A stretch of 64,000 bases of DNA, taken from contig NZ_CP059055.1 in the NCBI RefSeq assembly GCF_014058685.1, positions 248,001-312,000 of the forward strand, read 5' to 3'. Below, piece after piece: positions 18,583 through 28,151 of this stretch. Source of the stretch: Lactobacillus johnsonii. Lineage in GTDB: Bacteria; Bacillota; Bacilli; Lactobacillales; Lactobacillaceae. Numbering within the stretch: position 1 is the stretch's first letter; the number at the start of each line of letters is the position of its first letter. A model generated the notes under the pieces. That model saw only the letters and a program-made list of their open reading frames with translations, had not been told where the DNA came from and ran no database searches. Position numbers and translations under genes: made by a program.

Positions 18583-19800
18583 ATGAAGTTATGGAAAAAA
18601 TTGGCTTTAGGTAGTGTTGTAGCAATATCTGCTATTTCATTAACTGCTTGTAGTAACAACTCTAACTCAAACGAATCAAAGAGCTCAAATAAGCAATTAA
18701 CTCTTTGGGTAGATACTGCTCGTGTTAGTTGGTATAAGGGCGTGGTAAAGGACTTTGAAAAAGAACATCCTAATATTAAAGTTAAGGTTACTCAAAACCC
18801 TAATGGTTCAGCTAATGCAAAAACTGATGTTGCTAAAGACCCTTCAAAAGCCGCAGATGTATTTGGTGTTCCAAATGACCAATTAGGACAAATGGCAGAT
18901 TCAGGTTACATTAACCCATTGTCACCAACTGATACTAAGGAAATTAAGAAGAATTCCGTTCCAGAAGCATACAAGGGTGTTGAATGGAAAGGCAAGCTTT
19001 ACGCATATCCATACTCTGAACAAGCTCAAACTGTTTACTATGACAAGTCTAAGCTTTCACCAGAAGATGTTAAATCTTGGAAGACTATGACTTCTAAAGG
19101 TGTAGTTGCAACTGACTTCACTAATGCTTATGTAATGTGGCCAGTAATGTTCTCTGCAGGTACAAAGTTATTTGGCAATAGCGGAGAAGATGTAAAAGGC
19201 TCTACTATGGATTCACAAAATGGTGTAAACGCAATGAAGTGGTATGCCGAACAAAAGAGTAATAAAGGCGTTATGCAAACTTCAAATGCCCTTAACCAAT
19301 TGAAGAAGGGTAATGCTCAAGCTATCTTAGATGGTCCATGGAACGCAGCTAATATTAAGAAGATTTTAGGTAAGAACTTAGGAGTTGCTCCATATCCAAC
19401 TATTGAAGTTGGTGGTAAGACTGCTCAAATGGAAGCTTTCTTAGGTATTGAATGTTTCGCTGTTAACTCACATACTTCTAATGCTAAGAATGCAGCAATT
19501 TTGGCTAAATACTTATCTAACAAAGAAAACCAATTAATTGTTCACAAGAATGCTGGTGAAATTCCTGTAAACAAGGCAGCTCAAAATACTGCAGAGGTTA
19601 AGAACGATCCAGTTGCTAAAGCTGTAATTCAAATGGCTCAACCAGGCTACTCAGTTCTTCAACCTAAATTGCCACAAATGTCAATCTTCTGGAACGACTC
19701 AGCTCCATTAATTAGTGGTGCTTACGACGGCAAGATTAAGCCATCACAATACAAGAGTAAGCTTGCTAAATTACAAAAGAAGATTTCTAAAGAAGAATAA
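18583..19800 (+). CDS. malE: Maltose/maltodextrin-binding lipoprotein
   Basis: Extracellular solute-binding lipoprotein of the importer. The 405-residue protein has a signal peptide with lipobox (SLTAC, Cys near 23), a Ser/Asn-rich linker and a family 1 binding-protein fold (LTLWVDTARVSWYKGVVKDF onward, with DGPWNAANI). ATG 18583 follows GGAGGAAAAATC; the upstream in-frame ATG at 18529 would bury the signal sequence. Substrate is inferred from the neighbouring enzymes. Confidence 0.93.
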   Translation: MKLWKKLALGSVVAISAISLTACSNNSNSNESKSSNKQLTLWVDTARVSWYKGVVKDFEKEHPNIKVKVTQNPNGSANAKTDVAKDPSKAADVFGVPNDQLGQMADSGYINPLSPTDTKEIKKNSVPEAYKGVEWKGKLYAYPYSEQAQTVYYDKSKLSPEDVKSWKTMTSKGVVATDFTNAYVMWPVMFSAGTKLFGNSGEDVKGSTMDSQNGVNAMKWYAEQKSNKGVMQTSNALNQLKKGNAQAILDGPWNAANIKKILGKNLGVAPYPTIEVGGKTAQMEAFLGIECFAVNSHTSNAKNAAILAKYLSNKENQLIVHKNAGEIPVNKAAQNTAEVKNDPVAKAVIQMAQPGYSVLQPKLPQMSIFWNDSAPLISGAYDGKIKPSQYKSKLAKLQKKISKEE

Positions 19801-19836
19801 TCTTGAAAAAACACATAAGCAAAGGTTTGATTAATT

Positions 19837-21192
19837 ATGTTTAAGAAAAAACATGCTACGCCTGCAGTTACCTTAAAGGAAACATGGAAAGATGGAGATG
19901 CAGTAACTAAATTATCATTCTTCATCATGGGCTTAAATGCTATTAAACATCGGCAATGGGTAAAAGGATTTTCACTTTTATTTGCTGAAATTGTATTTTT
20001 AGTTTGGTTCTTTTTAAGTGGAATCCATTCAATTGCTGGATTAAGGAACTTAGGTGCAATAAAGAGTAAACGCGTTGTATTTGATAAAGCACAGGGAGTA
20101 TATGTTACTCAACAACCAGATAATTCTGTTTTAATTCTCTTATTTGGTATTCTGGCTTTATTCATTGTTGCTGGTTTTATCTATCTATATATCATTAATT
20201 TGAAATCTAATAAGCATACTTTCTTATTAGAAAAGAGACATTACCATATTCCAACTAACCGTGAAGAAATTGCATCTTTGTTTGATCAAAGATTACATGC
20301 AACTTTGATGACAATTCCAATTGTTTTAATCATTTTATTTACGGTTTTGCCAACAGTCTTCATGATTTCGATGGCATTTACTAACTATGATCGTCAACAC
20401 TCAGTTGGATTTTCCTGGACTGGTTTTCAAGCATTTGGAAACGTGTTGAGTGGTGATTTAGCAGGTACCTTCTTCCCAGTTTTAGGTTGGACCTTAATTT
20501 GGGCAGTTGCTGCTACAGCTACTACTTTCTTCTTTGGTGTCTTACTCGCTCTTTTGATTGAATCTAAGGGAATTAAACATAAGAACCTATGGAGAACAAT
20601 TTTCGTAATTGTTTATGCTGTACCACAATTTGTTTCTCTATTAATGATGGCACAATTCCTTGACTATCAAGGACCATTGAACACCTTACTTATGAATTGG
20701 GGATGGATTAGCCACCCAATTCACTTCATTGATAACCAGGCTAGTCCTCTTGTTGCTAGAATTACAGTTATTGTGGTTAATATGTGGATTGGTATCCCAG
20801 TTTCAATGTTAACTTCAACAGCTATTATTCAAAACTTACCACAAGATCAAATTGAAGCTGCTCGTATTGATGGAGCAAGTCCAGTACAAATTTTTAATCA
20901 CATTACATTCCCTCAAATTTTATTCGTAATGTCCCCAGCTTTGATTCAACAATTTATTGGTAACATCAACAACTTTAATGTTATCTACTTACTAACTGGT
21001 GGTGCACCAATGAACAATAACTATAACGGTGCTGGCTCTACAGACTTGCTTGTAACTTGGCTATATAACTTAACATTTGGTCAAGAGCAACGCTATAATG
21101 CATCGGCTGTTTTGGGTATCTTGATCTTTATCATTAGTGCTACATTCTCACTAATTGCATATCGTCATACTAACGCATACAAGGAGGGCTAA
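19837..21192 (+). CDS. malF: Maltodextrin ABC transporter permease MalF
   Basis: Integral membrane subunit of the importer. 451 residues, with two N-terminal membrane segments and a large extracytoplasmic stretch before the permease core. The cytoplasmic EAA loop that contacts the ATPase reads EAARIDGASPVQIFNHITFP (near 344-363). The N-terminal region is rich in charged residues, as in MalF of lactobacilli. Two bases separate it from malG. Confidence 0.93.
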   Translation: MFKKKHATPAVTLKETWKDGDAVTKLSFFIMGLNAIKHRQWVKGFSLLFAEIVFLVWFFLSGIHSIAGLRNLGAIKSKRVVFDKAQGVYVTQQPDNSVLILLFGILALFIVAGFIYLYIINLKSNKHTFLLEKRHYHIPTNREEIASLFDQRLHATLMTIPIVLIILFTVLPTVFMISMAFTNYDRQHSVGFSWTGFQAFGNVLSGDLAGTFFPVLGWTLIWAVAATATTFFFGVLLALLIESKGIKHKNLWRTIFVIVYAVPQFVSLLMMAQFLDYQGPLNTLLMNWGWISHPIHFIDNQASPLVARITVIVVNMWIGIPVSMLTSTAIIQNLPQDQIEAARIDGASPVQIFNHITFPQILFVMSPALIQQFIGNINNFNVIYLLTGGAPMNNNYNGAGSTDLLVTWLYNLTFGQEQRYNASAVLGILIFIISATFSLIAYRHTNAYKEG

Positions 21193-21194
21193 AA

Positions 21195-22052
21195 ATGAAG
21201 TCTTATCATAACCAAAGAAGAATTGCTTTAATTTTTAGATATGTTCTATTAGCCATCCTGGCTGTTTTATGGATATTCCCAATTATTTGGATTATTTTAG
21301 CAAGTTTTTCATACAATAATACAGGATTTGTATCTACAATTTGGCCAGAAAAATTTACTTGGCAAAATTATGTCGGTATTCTTACTAGTTCACAATATCC
21401 ATTTATAAACTGGGTATTAAATACCTTATTTGTTGCTGTTATTTCAGCAACTCTATCAACTTTCGTAACTATTGGAGTTGCTTACGTATTATCAAGATTA
21501 CGCTTCCGCTTCCGTAAGCCATTTTTACAAATTGCTTTGGTATTAGGAATGTTCCCAGGTTTCATGTCAATGATTGCCTTGTACTACATTTTAAAGGCAT
21601 TAAACATGTTAAACCTTGGTGGATTGATCTTAGTCTATGTTGGTGGTGCTGGCCTTGGCTTCTACATTGCTAAAGGTTTCTTTGATACTATGCCACGAGC
21701 AATTGATGAAGCTGCTGAAATTGACGGCGCTACGAAATGGCAAGTATTCATTCATATTGGATTACCACTTTCAAAGCCAATGATTGTTTATACTGCGCTT
21801 ACTTCATTCATGGCACCATGGGTAGACTTCATTTTCTCAGGTATCATCCTCTCTACCTCAGGAAATCCGAAGACCTACACTGTTGCCTATGGACTATACA
21901 ACATGGTTCACTCGGCAAAGGGTACGATGGCCCAATTCTTTACTCAGTTCATTGCCGGATGTGTAATCATTGCGATCCCAATTACAATTTTGTTCATTGT
22001 AATGCAAAAATTCTATGTTAATGGAATCACAGCAGGTGCTGATAAAGGTTAA
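21195..22052 (+). CDS. malG: Maltodextrin ABC transporter permease MalG
   Basis: Second permease subunit, 285 residues and six predicted membrane segments. The EAA loop is EAAEIDGATKWQVFIHIGLP (near 175-194). It ends with FYVNGITAGADKG, the usual MalG C-terminus. It lies immediately after malF and is followed by a terminator. Confidence 0.93.
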   Translation: MKSYHNQRRIALIFRYVLLAILAVLWIFPIIWIILASFSYNNTGFVSTIWPEKFTWQNYVGILTSSQYPFINWVLNTLFVAVISATLSTFVTIGVAYVLSRLRFRFRKPFLQIALVLGMFPGFMSMIALYYILKALNMLNLGGLILVYVGGAGLGFYIAKGFFDTMPRAIDEAAEIDGATKWQVFIHIGLPLSKPMIVYTALTSFMAPWVDFIFSGIILSTSGNPKTYTVAYGLYNMVHSAKGTMAQFFTQFIAGCVIIAIPITILFIVMQKFYVNGITAGADKG

Positions 22053-22072
22053 TCAAATTAAAGTTTATGTGA

Positions 22073-22105
22073 AAAAAGTGTCCTGTCTTAACAGGGCACT
22101 TTTTT
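22073..22105 (+). terminator. Terminator after malG
   Basis: AAAAAGTGTCCTGT pairs with ACAGGGCACTTTTT with one mismatch, loop CTTA, T run. Some read-through to the next gene 20 bases on is likely because no clear promoter is seen there. Confidence 0.8.
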
Positions 22106-22126
22106 GTTTGTTTGAAGGAGAAAAAT

Positions 22127-23743
22127 ATGACACCTTGGTGGAAAAAAGCTGTTGTTTATCAAGTTTATCCTAAGTCATTTCAAGATAGTAATGGTGATGG
22201 AATTGGAGATATCCCCGGAATCATTTCACGATTAGGATATTTAGAAAAACTAGGAATTGATGCTATTTGGCTGTCGCCTGTTTACTTATCCCCTGGTGTA
22301 GATAATGGCTATGATATCTCTGATTATCAAAAAATAGACCCACAATACGGAACAATGGCTGACATGGATAATCTGATTAGAGAAGCTAAAAAACATCATA
22401 TACGCATTATTATGGACCTTGTCGTTAACCATACATCTGACCAGCATCCTTGGTTTATTGAAGCAAGAAAAAGTAAGGAGAATCCATACAGAGATTTCTA
22501 TATTTGGCGTGATCCGGTAGAGGGCCATGAACCTAATGAGTTGAAATCTGCTTTTTCTGGTTCAGCTTGGAAGTTTGATGAAAAAACTGGTCAATATTAC
22601 TTACACTTCTTTGCAGATCAACAACCCGATCTTAATTGGAAGAACCCAAAATTAAGAAATAAAATCTATGAAATGATGAATTACTGGATCGATAAGGGAA
22701 TTGGCGGCTTTAGGATGGATGTGATTGAACTTATTGGAAAAGATCCCGATAAAAAGATTCGTGAGAATGGTCCAATGCTTCATCCATATTTAAAAGAGAT
22801 GAATGAGAATACTTTTGCCGGTAAAGAATTAATGACAGTGGGTGAAACGTGGAACTCTACTCCAAAAATTGCTGCCGAATATTCAGATCCAGCTCGTCAT
22901 GAATTATCGATGGTATTTCAATTTGAAAATCAAGGCTTAGATCAGCAAGAAGGAAAAGAAAAATGGGATTTACGTCCGCTTGATTTAGGCGAATTGAAAA
23001 AAGTTCTAATTAAATGGCAGACAGAAATTGATTTTGATCATGCATGGAATAGTCTTTTTTGGGAAAATCATGATATTCCGCGGGTTATTTCACGGTGGGG
23101 AAATGACAAAGAATATCGCGTTCAAAGCGCAAAAATGTTTGCGATTGTACTGCATTTAATGCACGGAACACCTTATATCTATAATGGTGAAGAAATTGGT
23201 ATGACAAATTGTCCTGTTAATTCAATTGATGAAGTGGAGGACATTGAAAGTATTAATATGTACCGCGAAAGAATTGAAAAAGGCTACAGTAAGGATGAAC
23301 TAATTAAAGCAATTAATACTAAAGGTCGAGATAATGCACGCCGTCCAATGCAGTGGTCAAATGGAGAAAATGCTGACTTTACTACAGGAACACCGTGGCT
23401 AAAATTAAACCCAAACTACAAGACCATTAACGTTAAAGAAGCCTTAGAAGATCCAAATTCTATTTTTTATACCTATCAAAAATTAATTAAACTTCGCCAT
23501 GAAAATTCTGTTGTGGTGGATGGAGATTTTGAACTTGTTGAAAATACTAGTGATAATATTTTGGCCTTTTGGCGAAAACTAGAAGATGAAAACTGGCTAG
23601 TAGTCGCTAACTTGTCTGGTGAGGACCAAAATCTAAATTTAGATATTCCCTTTAAAGAAGTTTTGATTAGTAACTATGAAAAACGAGACAGTTTAAAAGA
23701 TATGGTTTTAAAACCTTATGAAGCTTTTGCAGTTAAGGCATAG
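22127..23743 (+). CDS. Glucan 1,6-alpha-glucosidase / oligo-1,6-glucosidase (GH13_31)
   Basis: A 538-residue cytoplasmic GH13 subfamily 31 enzyme, DexB/MalL-like. Region I is DLVVNHTSDQHPW, the nucleophile Asp lies in GFRMDVIELIG (near 199), the acid/base Glu in TVGETWN (near 240) and the third Asp in WENHDIPR (near 315). The residue after the nucleophile is Val (MDVI), a pattern associated with alpha-1,6 preference, whereas the paralogue at 10876 has Ala. Start chosen at 22127 after GAAGGAG. It completes degradation of branched or isomalto-oligosaccharides. Confidence 0.9.
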   Translation: MTPWWKKAVVYQVYPKSFQDSNGDGIGDIPGIISRLGYLEKLGIDAIWLSPVYLSPGVDNGYDISDYQKIDPQYGTMADMDNLIREAKKHHIRIIMDLVVNHTSDQHPWFIEARKSKENPYRDFYIWRDPVEGHEPNELKSAFSGSAWKFDEKTGQYYLHFFADQQPDLNWKNPKLRNKIYEMMNYWIDKGIGGFRMDVIELIGKDPDKKIRENGPMLHPYLKEMNENTFAGKELMTVGETWNSTPKIAAEYSDPARHELSMVFQFENQGLDQQEGKEKWDLRPLDLGELKKVLIKWQTEIDFDHAWNSLFWENHDIPRVISRWGNDKEYRVQSAKMFAIVLHLMHGTPYIYNGEEIGMTNCPVNSIDEVEDIESINMYRERIEKGYSKDELIKAINTKGRDNARRPMQWSNGENADFTTGTPWLKLNPNYKTINVKEALEDPNSIFYTYQKLIKLRHENSVVVDGDFELVENTSDNILAFWRKLEDENWLVVANLSGEDQNLNLDIPFKEVLISNYEKRDSLKDMVLKPYEAFAVKA

Positions 23744-23745
23744 TA

Positions 23746-23777
23746 AAAGACGCATTGAATTTTATCAATGCGTCTTT
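23746..23777. terminator. Bidirectional terminator between convergent genes
   Basis: A 13-bp perfect stem AAAGACGCATTGA / TCAATGCGTCTTT with a 6-base loop; A-rich and T-rich flanks can serve both strands. Confidence 0.85.
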
Positions 23778-23780
23778 AAT

Positions 23781-25145
23781 TTATTTCTTTTTATTTGGAC
23801 GTCGTAAGTAACGTAAAGTATTATTTCGAATATATTTTTGGAATTCTTGATAAATTGGATCAAAAATTTGAGGTTCATCAGTTTCTTTAACCATTACTTT
23901 TGGAAAGAAGAAACGCTCATCTCCTTGGAGAGTTCCATTTAAGGATTTAACGAGTGGGCTCAATTCAGACAGTTCGACTAAGCTACCATCAGCTTGCATG
24001 ATTTCAATTGGACTGTGAGCATTTTTTCCAGTTGGCTTATATGCGTCATATGGCTCATCAAAAGCTGAATTAGTAGCAGTATAGTAGTTAGGATCAAACC
24101 CAGCTTGTTTAATGAGATTCTTTAGTTTTGGCAGTAAACTCTTAGTATCTTCATTAATTTTGACACTTTCAAGGGGATGACGGTATAAGTAACGATTTGA
24201 AAGATCAGATAAAATTTGATCCCCTGAGTTGGTCCAGAGTAAGAAATTGGTTTCCATTACGCCATCATCTAACTTAAGGTAATCTTCAAGAGTCCATTTT
24301 CCGTTTAAAAATGCTTCTAGTTGAGGAGTAACTTGAAGTTTGCCTTCTTCATAGATAATTTGAGCTCTTTCAAGTAAGTGATGTAAGATAACTTCCATTG
24401 AACGATTGACACGGTGAAAGTAAACTTGTTGATACATTTGGTAACGGCTAATAATGTAATCTTCGACTGAGTGAATTCCTTTATCTGTAAAGCAGATGCC
24501 ATCACGATATGGACGGATTACTTCTAAAATTCTAGTTAAATCAAAGCTTCCGTAAGTAACACCAGTGAAATAAGCGTCGCGTAATAAATAATCCATTCTA
24601 TCTGCGTCCGCTTGACTTGAAATTAGTTTGACTACTTGAGGATTAGGATAGGTTTTAGCAATAACACTAGCCACTAATTCTGGAAAATTAGGACTTACTT
24701 TTCTTAAGGCTTGATTAACTTCAGTATTTTTATCAGTAATAATTTGTTGGCCCATTTTTTCATGATTAGTACCAAAGAGATGCTCAAACGTATGAGAATA
24801 AGGTCCATGGCCAATATCATGAAGTAAAGCTGCACATTCTGCTAAGAGTCTTTCGTCTGGATTCCATAATCCGTCGCCTGGCTCTTTACTTACATACTTT
24901 TCTTCAAAAATATCACAAATTCTTCTGGTCAATTCATAAACACCTAGATTATGTTCAAAGCGAGTATGAGTTGCTCCTTGAAAAACGTAAGATGCCGGTC
25001 CTAATTGCTTAATTCGGCGTAAACGTTGGAATTCCTTTGAATTAATGATATCTAAAATAACTTGATCTTTAACATGAATATAATTGTGAACTGGATCTCT
25101 TAATACTTTTTCATGATCCAGCTTTTTACTTTGAAATTTTTCCAT
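23781..25145 (-). CDS. HD-domain phosphohydrolase (YwfO-like)
   Basis: A 454-residue protein with an N-terminal HD metal-binding domain: RFEHNLGVYEL (His near 62), HDIGHGPYSHTFEH (near 106-119) and the later Asp in ADRMDYLLRDA. Family members (YwfO) are nucleoside triphosphate hydrolases; a GTP- or dGTP-related substrate is likely but not settled here. It is convergent with the maltose operon and divergent from the DUF1934-rpoE genes, a common arrangement in lactobacilli. Confidence 0.88.
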   Translation of the reverse strand: MEKFQSKKLDHEKVLRDPVHNYIHVKDQVILDIINSKEFQRLRRIKQLGPASYVFQGATHTRFEHNLGVYELTRRICDIFEEKYVSKEPGDGLWNPDERLLAECAALLHDIGHGPYSHTFEHLFGTNHEKMGQQIITDKNTEVNQALRKVSPNFPELVASVIAKTYPNPQVVKLISSQADADRMDYLLRDAYFTGVTYGSFDLTRILEVIRPYRDGICFTDKGIHSVEDYIISRYQMYQQVYFHRVNRSMEVILHHLLERAQIIYEEGKLQVTPQLEAFLNGKWTLEDYLKLDDGVMETNFLLWTNSGDQILSDLSNRYLYRHPLESVKINEDTKSLLPKLKNLIKQAGFDPNYYTATNSAFDEPYDAYKPTGKNAHSPIEIMQADGSLVELSELSPLVKSLNGTLQGDERFFFPKVMVKETDEPQIFDPIYQEFQKYIRNNTLRYLRRPNKKK

Positions 25146-25190
25146 TTTTCTTATACTATTTTCTCGGATAATAAAATAATTTTGCTAACG

Positions 25191-25209
25191 TATAATCAAC
25201 TTGATTATA
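25191..25209. promoter_or_regulatory. Perfect 9-bp inverted repeat in divergent intergenic region
   Basis: TATAATCAAcTTGATTATA, 9-bp arms around one base, between the HD-domain gene and DUF1934. It contains a TATAAT on each strand, so it may be overlapping divergent -10 boxes or an operator. Confidence 0.4.
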
Positions 25210-25257
25210 ACAATAATGCTACTTTAAGGCTATCCTAGCGTGAAGGAAGGTGAAAAT

Positions 25258-25677
25258 ATGAGCAAGAAAGTTGAGATTAAAATTACTAGTAAAATTCACC
25301 AAGAAGATGAATCAGCCGTTTTTGAAAGAGATGGCTTAGGATCAATTGAAAAAGTTGGCGAAGATTGGCGCATAAAATATAGCGAAAAGAATAAAGAGGG
25401 CGATGTTGAAGTAAAATTATTAATTAAGCCAAATGAGCTTGTAATGCAACGAGGAGATGCTAAAGGTGATCATACGCTAATGAAGTTTGAGCCAGGAGAA
25501 AAAAGAAAATGCAAGGTTGTAGCTTCTGGTAAGCAAATGAATTTAGAATCTTTGACTAATAAATTGAATTTTTCTGAAATTTCTCTAGGAAAGATGCAAC
25601 TAAAAGTTGAATATGATCTCTTTTCTGGTCTATACTTAGTAGGTAACTATGCAATAAAGATTGATATAATAGAATAG
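25258..25677 (+). CDS. DUF1934 (YwiB-like) beta-barrel protein
   Basis: A 139-residue protein of the DUF1934/YwiB family, a small calycin-like beta barrel of unknown function in Firmicutes. Visible features are alternating beta-strand patterns and RGDAKGDHTLMKFEPGEK in the middle. ATG 25258 follows GAAGGAAGGTG; the upstream GTG is inside that site. It lies directly upstream of rpoE, its typical place. Confidence 0.8.
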   Translation: MSKKVEIKITSKIHQEDESAVFERDGLGSIEKVGEDWRIKYSEKNKEGDVEVKLLIKPNELVMQRGDAKGDHTLMKFEPGEKRKCKVVASGKQMNLESLTNKLNFSEISLGKMQLKVEYDLFSGLYLVGNYAIKIDIIE

Positions 25678-25725
25678 ATCTTTAGCAAATTTAGATAAAT
25701 TGATTACGTGAAAGGACGTGCCACT

Positions 25726-26268
25726 GTGGGGTTAGATGATTTTCAAGGCCAAAATAAAGACGAATTGTCAATGATCGAAGTTGCTCGTGCAATTTTACAA
25801 GATAGCGGCAAGCGAATGGCCTTTGCTGATATCGTTAACGCCGTCCAGAACTTTCTGGGTAAGAGTGACGAAGAAATTCGTGAGCGTTTGCCACAATTTT
25901 ACACTGATATGAACACTGATGGTGAATTCATTTCAATGGGTGATAATGTTTGGGCATTGCGTTCTTGGTTCCCATATGAATCTGTTGATGAAGAAGTAAA
26001 CCATCCAGAAGATGAAGAAGATGTACCACGTAAGAAACACCACAAGAAAGTTAATGCTTTCATTGGTGATTCTGACGATGATGATATTATCGACTACGAT
26101 TCAGATGATCCAGAAGATGAAGATTTGGATGTTGACGAAGAAGATACTAATGAAGACGACTACTCAGATGATGATCTTGATGATGCCGATGATAATGAAT
26201 TAGATGATGGTATTGAAGGCCAATTATCTGAACTTCATCAAGATGATCTTGATGACGATGATGAGTAA
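25726..26268 (+). CDS. rpoE: RNA polymerase delta subunit
   Basis: The Gram-positive delta subunit, which increases RNA polymerase recycling and promoter selectivity. 180 residues: N-terminal HARE-HTH domain (about 1-85, with LSMIEVARAIL and GDNVWALRSWFPYE) and a highly acidic, disordered tail (about 95-180) rich in Asp and Glu. GTG 25726 starts MGLDDFQGQNKDE, the conserved family start, 10 bases from AAAGGA. Confidence 0.95.
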   Translation: MGLDDFQGQNKDELSMIEVARAILQDSGKRMAFADIVNAVQNFLGKSDEEIRERLPQFYTDMNTDGEFISMGDNVWALRSWFPYESVDEEVNHPEDEEDVPRKKHHKKVNAFIGDSDDDDIIDYDSDDPEDEDLDVDEEDTNEDDYSDDDLDDADDNELDDGIEGQLSELHQDDLDDDDE

Positions 26269-26273
26269 AGTAC

Positions 26274-26302
26274 TTGACGGAAAGTAATTTTCCCTTTAGT
26301 AT
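26274..26302 (+). promoter_or_regulatory. pyrG promoter with GGG initiation site
   Basis: TTGACG at 26274-26279, 17-base spacer, TAGTAT at 26297-26302. The transcript is predicted to start at G26310 with GGGC, seven bases after the -10, exactly as required for CTP-sensitive reiterative initiation known for Bacillus pyrG. Confidence 0.7.
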
Positions 26303-26309
26303 TTTGTAT

Positions 26310-26357
26310 GGGCACTCTATGTGCAATTAAGCTCCCATGTATTTGGGAGCTTTTTTT
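26310..26357 (+). promoter_or_regulatory. pyrG CTP-responsive attenuator leader
   Basis: Predicted RNA starts GGGCAC and contains a terminator hairpin AGCTCCCA/TGGGAGCT with T run at 26329-26357. In Bacillus subtilis low CTP causes repeated G addition at the 5' end; the poly-G pairs with the C/U-rich 5' strand of the terminator and lets transcription continue. All parts needed for that mechanism are present here. Known mechanism; its operation here is inferred. Confidence 0.75.
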
Positions 26358-26397
26358 GATTTTAACAGAGAATAAAAGAAAAGAGAGGAAGCACGGC

Positions 26398-28020
26398 ATG
26401 ACAAAGTATATTTTTGTAACTGGTGGAGTTGTTTCATCGCTAGGTAAGGGAATTTCAGCTTCAAGTTTAGGACGTTTACTTAAAAATCGTGGCTTAAAAG
26501 TTACCATGCAAAAGTTTGATCCTTACATTAATATCGATCCAGGTACAATGAATCCATACCAACATGGGGAAGTTTATGTTACCGATGATGGTACAGAAGC
26601 TGATCTTGACTTGGGTCACTATGAAAGAATTGTTGATGTTAGAACAAGTAAATATTCTAATGTCACTACTGGTAAAATCTATCAAGAAGTGCTTGATAAA
26701 GAACGTCGCGGTGACTATCATGGTGCAACTGTGCAAGTAATTCCGCATATTACGGACATGATTAAGAAAAAAATCATGCGTGCTGCCTTAACGACTGATT
26801 CAGATGTTATTATTTCTGAAATTGGTGGTACAGTAGGGGATATCGAATCTACACCATTTATGGAAGCAATTCGCCAAATGCGTCGTGAAGTTGGTGAAGA
26901 AAATGTAATGTACATTCACTGTACATTGGTACCTTATCTTCATGCTGCTCACGAAATGAAAACTAAGCCAACACAACATTCAGTTGCTGAACTTAGAAGT
27001 ATTGGTATTCAACCAAATATGCTTGTTTTAAGAGCTGAGAAACCAATTGCTCAAGAGTTAAAAAATAAGATTTCTACCTTTACTGATGTTCCAGTAGACC
27101 GGATTATTGAATCTATCGATGCTCCTTCACTTTTTGATTTACCACTTGCTTTTCAAGCTCAAGGTATGGACCAAAAAGTTTGCGACTTTTTACATTTAGA
27201 AAGTCCAAAGCCAGAAGCAGATATGGAAGCTTGGAAGAAATTAGATGAACGTGCAAAGAACTTAAAGCACGAAACTACTATTACCTTAGTAGGTAAGTAT
27301 GTAGAACTTGAAGATGCATATATTTCTGTTACTGATGCTTTGCAACACGCTGGCTACTTATATGACACTAAGATTAAAGTAAATAAGGTCCAAGCAGAAG
27401 ATATCACTGAAGATAACATTGCAGAAATTATGAAAGATTCAGATGGATTAATTGTACCTGGTGGTTTTGGTACACGTGGTCTTGAAGGTATGATTACTTC
27501 AATTAAATATGCCCGTGAACACGATATCCCATTTTTAGGAATCTGCTTAGGTATGCAAATGGCAAGCGTTGAATTTGCCAGAAATGTACTTGGCTTAAAA
27601 GATGCTAATAGTGCAGAAGCTAATCCAGACACTAAGAATAATATTATTGATATTATGGCTGACAAGCGTGATGAAGAGAATATTGGTGGTACGCTTCGTT
27701 TAGGTCTATACCCAGCAACTTTAAAGAAGGGTACTAAGACACGTGAAGCATATGATGACCAAGATGTAATTCAAGAAAGACACCGTCACCGTTATGAATT
27801 CAATAATGAATATCGTGAAGCATTTGAAAAGGCAGGCATGGTCTTCTCTGGTGTTTCCCCAGATAATCATTTAGTAGAAATTATTGAAATTCCAAATAAA
27901 AAATTCTTTATCGCAGCTCAATATCATCCAGAATTTTTAAGTCGTCCACAAAGACCAGAAGGATTGTTTAAAGCATTTATTGGTGCAGCAAGTGGTCTTC
28001 CAGCACAACATTTTAACTAG
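26398..28020 (+). CDS. pyrG: CTP synthase
   Basis: Aminates UTP to CTP using glutamine. The 540-residue protein has the synthetase domain with [17 protein letters not shown] (near 11-27) and a C-terminal class I glutamine amidotransferase domain with the catalytic Cys in FLGICLGMQ (near 377-385) and the His/Glu of [11 protein letters not shown] 26398 follows AGAGAGGAAG. A CTP-type attenuator lies upstream. Confidence 0.97.
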   Translation: MTKYIFVTGGVVSSLGKGISASSLGRLLKNRGLKVTMQKFDPYINIDPGTMNPYQHGEVYVTDDGTEADLDLGHYERIVDVRTSKYSNVTTGKIYQEVLDKERRGDYHGATVQVIPHITDMIKKKIMRAALTTDSDVIISEIGGTVGDIESTPFMEAIRQMRREVGEENVMYIHCTLVPYLHAAHEMKTKPTQHSVAELRSIGIQPNMLVLRAEKPIAQELKNKISTFTDVPVDRIIESIDAPSLFDLPLAFQAQGMDQKVCDFLHLESPKPEADMEAWKKLDERAKNLKHETTITLVGKYVELEDAYISVTDALQHAGYLYDTKIKVNKVQAEDITEDNIAEIMKDSDGLIVPGGFGTRGLEGMITSIKYAREHDIPFLGICLGMQMASVEFARNVLGLKDANSAEANPDTKNNIIDIMADKRDEENIGGTLRLGLYPATLKKGTKTREAYDDQDVIQERHRHRYEFNNEYREAFEKAGMVFSGVSPDNHLVEIIEIPNKKFFIAAQYHPEFLSRPQRPEGLFKAFIGAASGLPAQHFN

Positions 28021-28042
28021 ACTTTAAAAATTAAATTTCGGT

Positions 28043-28078
28043 AACAAGAGAGCCATAATCCTCGGCTTCTCTTGTTTT
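28043..28078 (+). terminator. Terminator after pyrG
   Basis: AACAAGAGA pairs with TCTCTTGTT with inner GCC/GGC pairing; long T run. Confidence 0.8.
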
Positions 28079-28151
28079 TTTTGCGTTTTTCATTTAATAT
28101 ATTTTGTGATACATTTGGGTATTACAAATAGAGAAAAGGATTGTTTCCCCA

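Noticed and set aside
25191-25209. TATAATCAAcTTGATTATA as a firm operator
   Set aside because: The palindrome may arise from overlapping divergent -10 boxes; no regulator candidate is adjacent, so it is only listed with low confidence.
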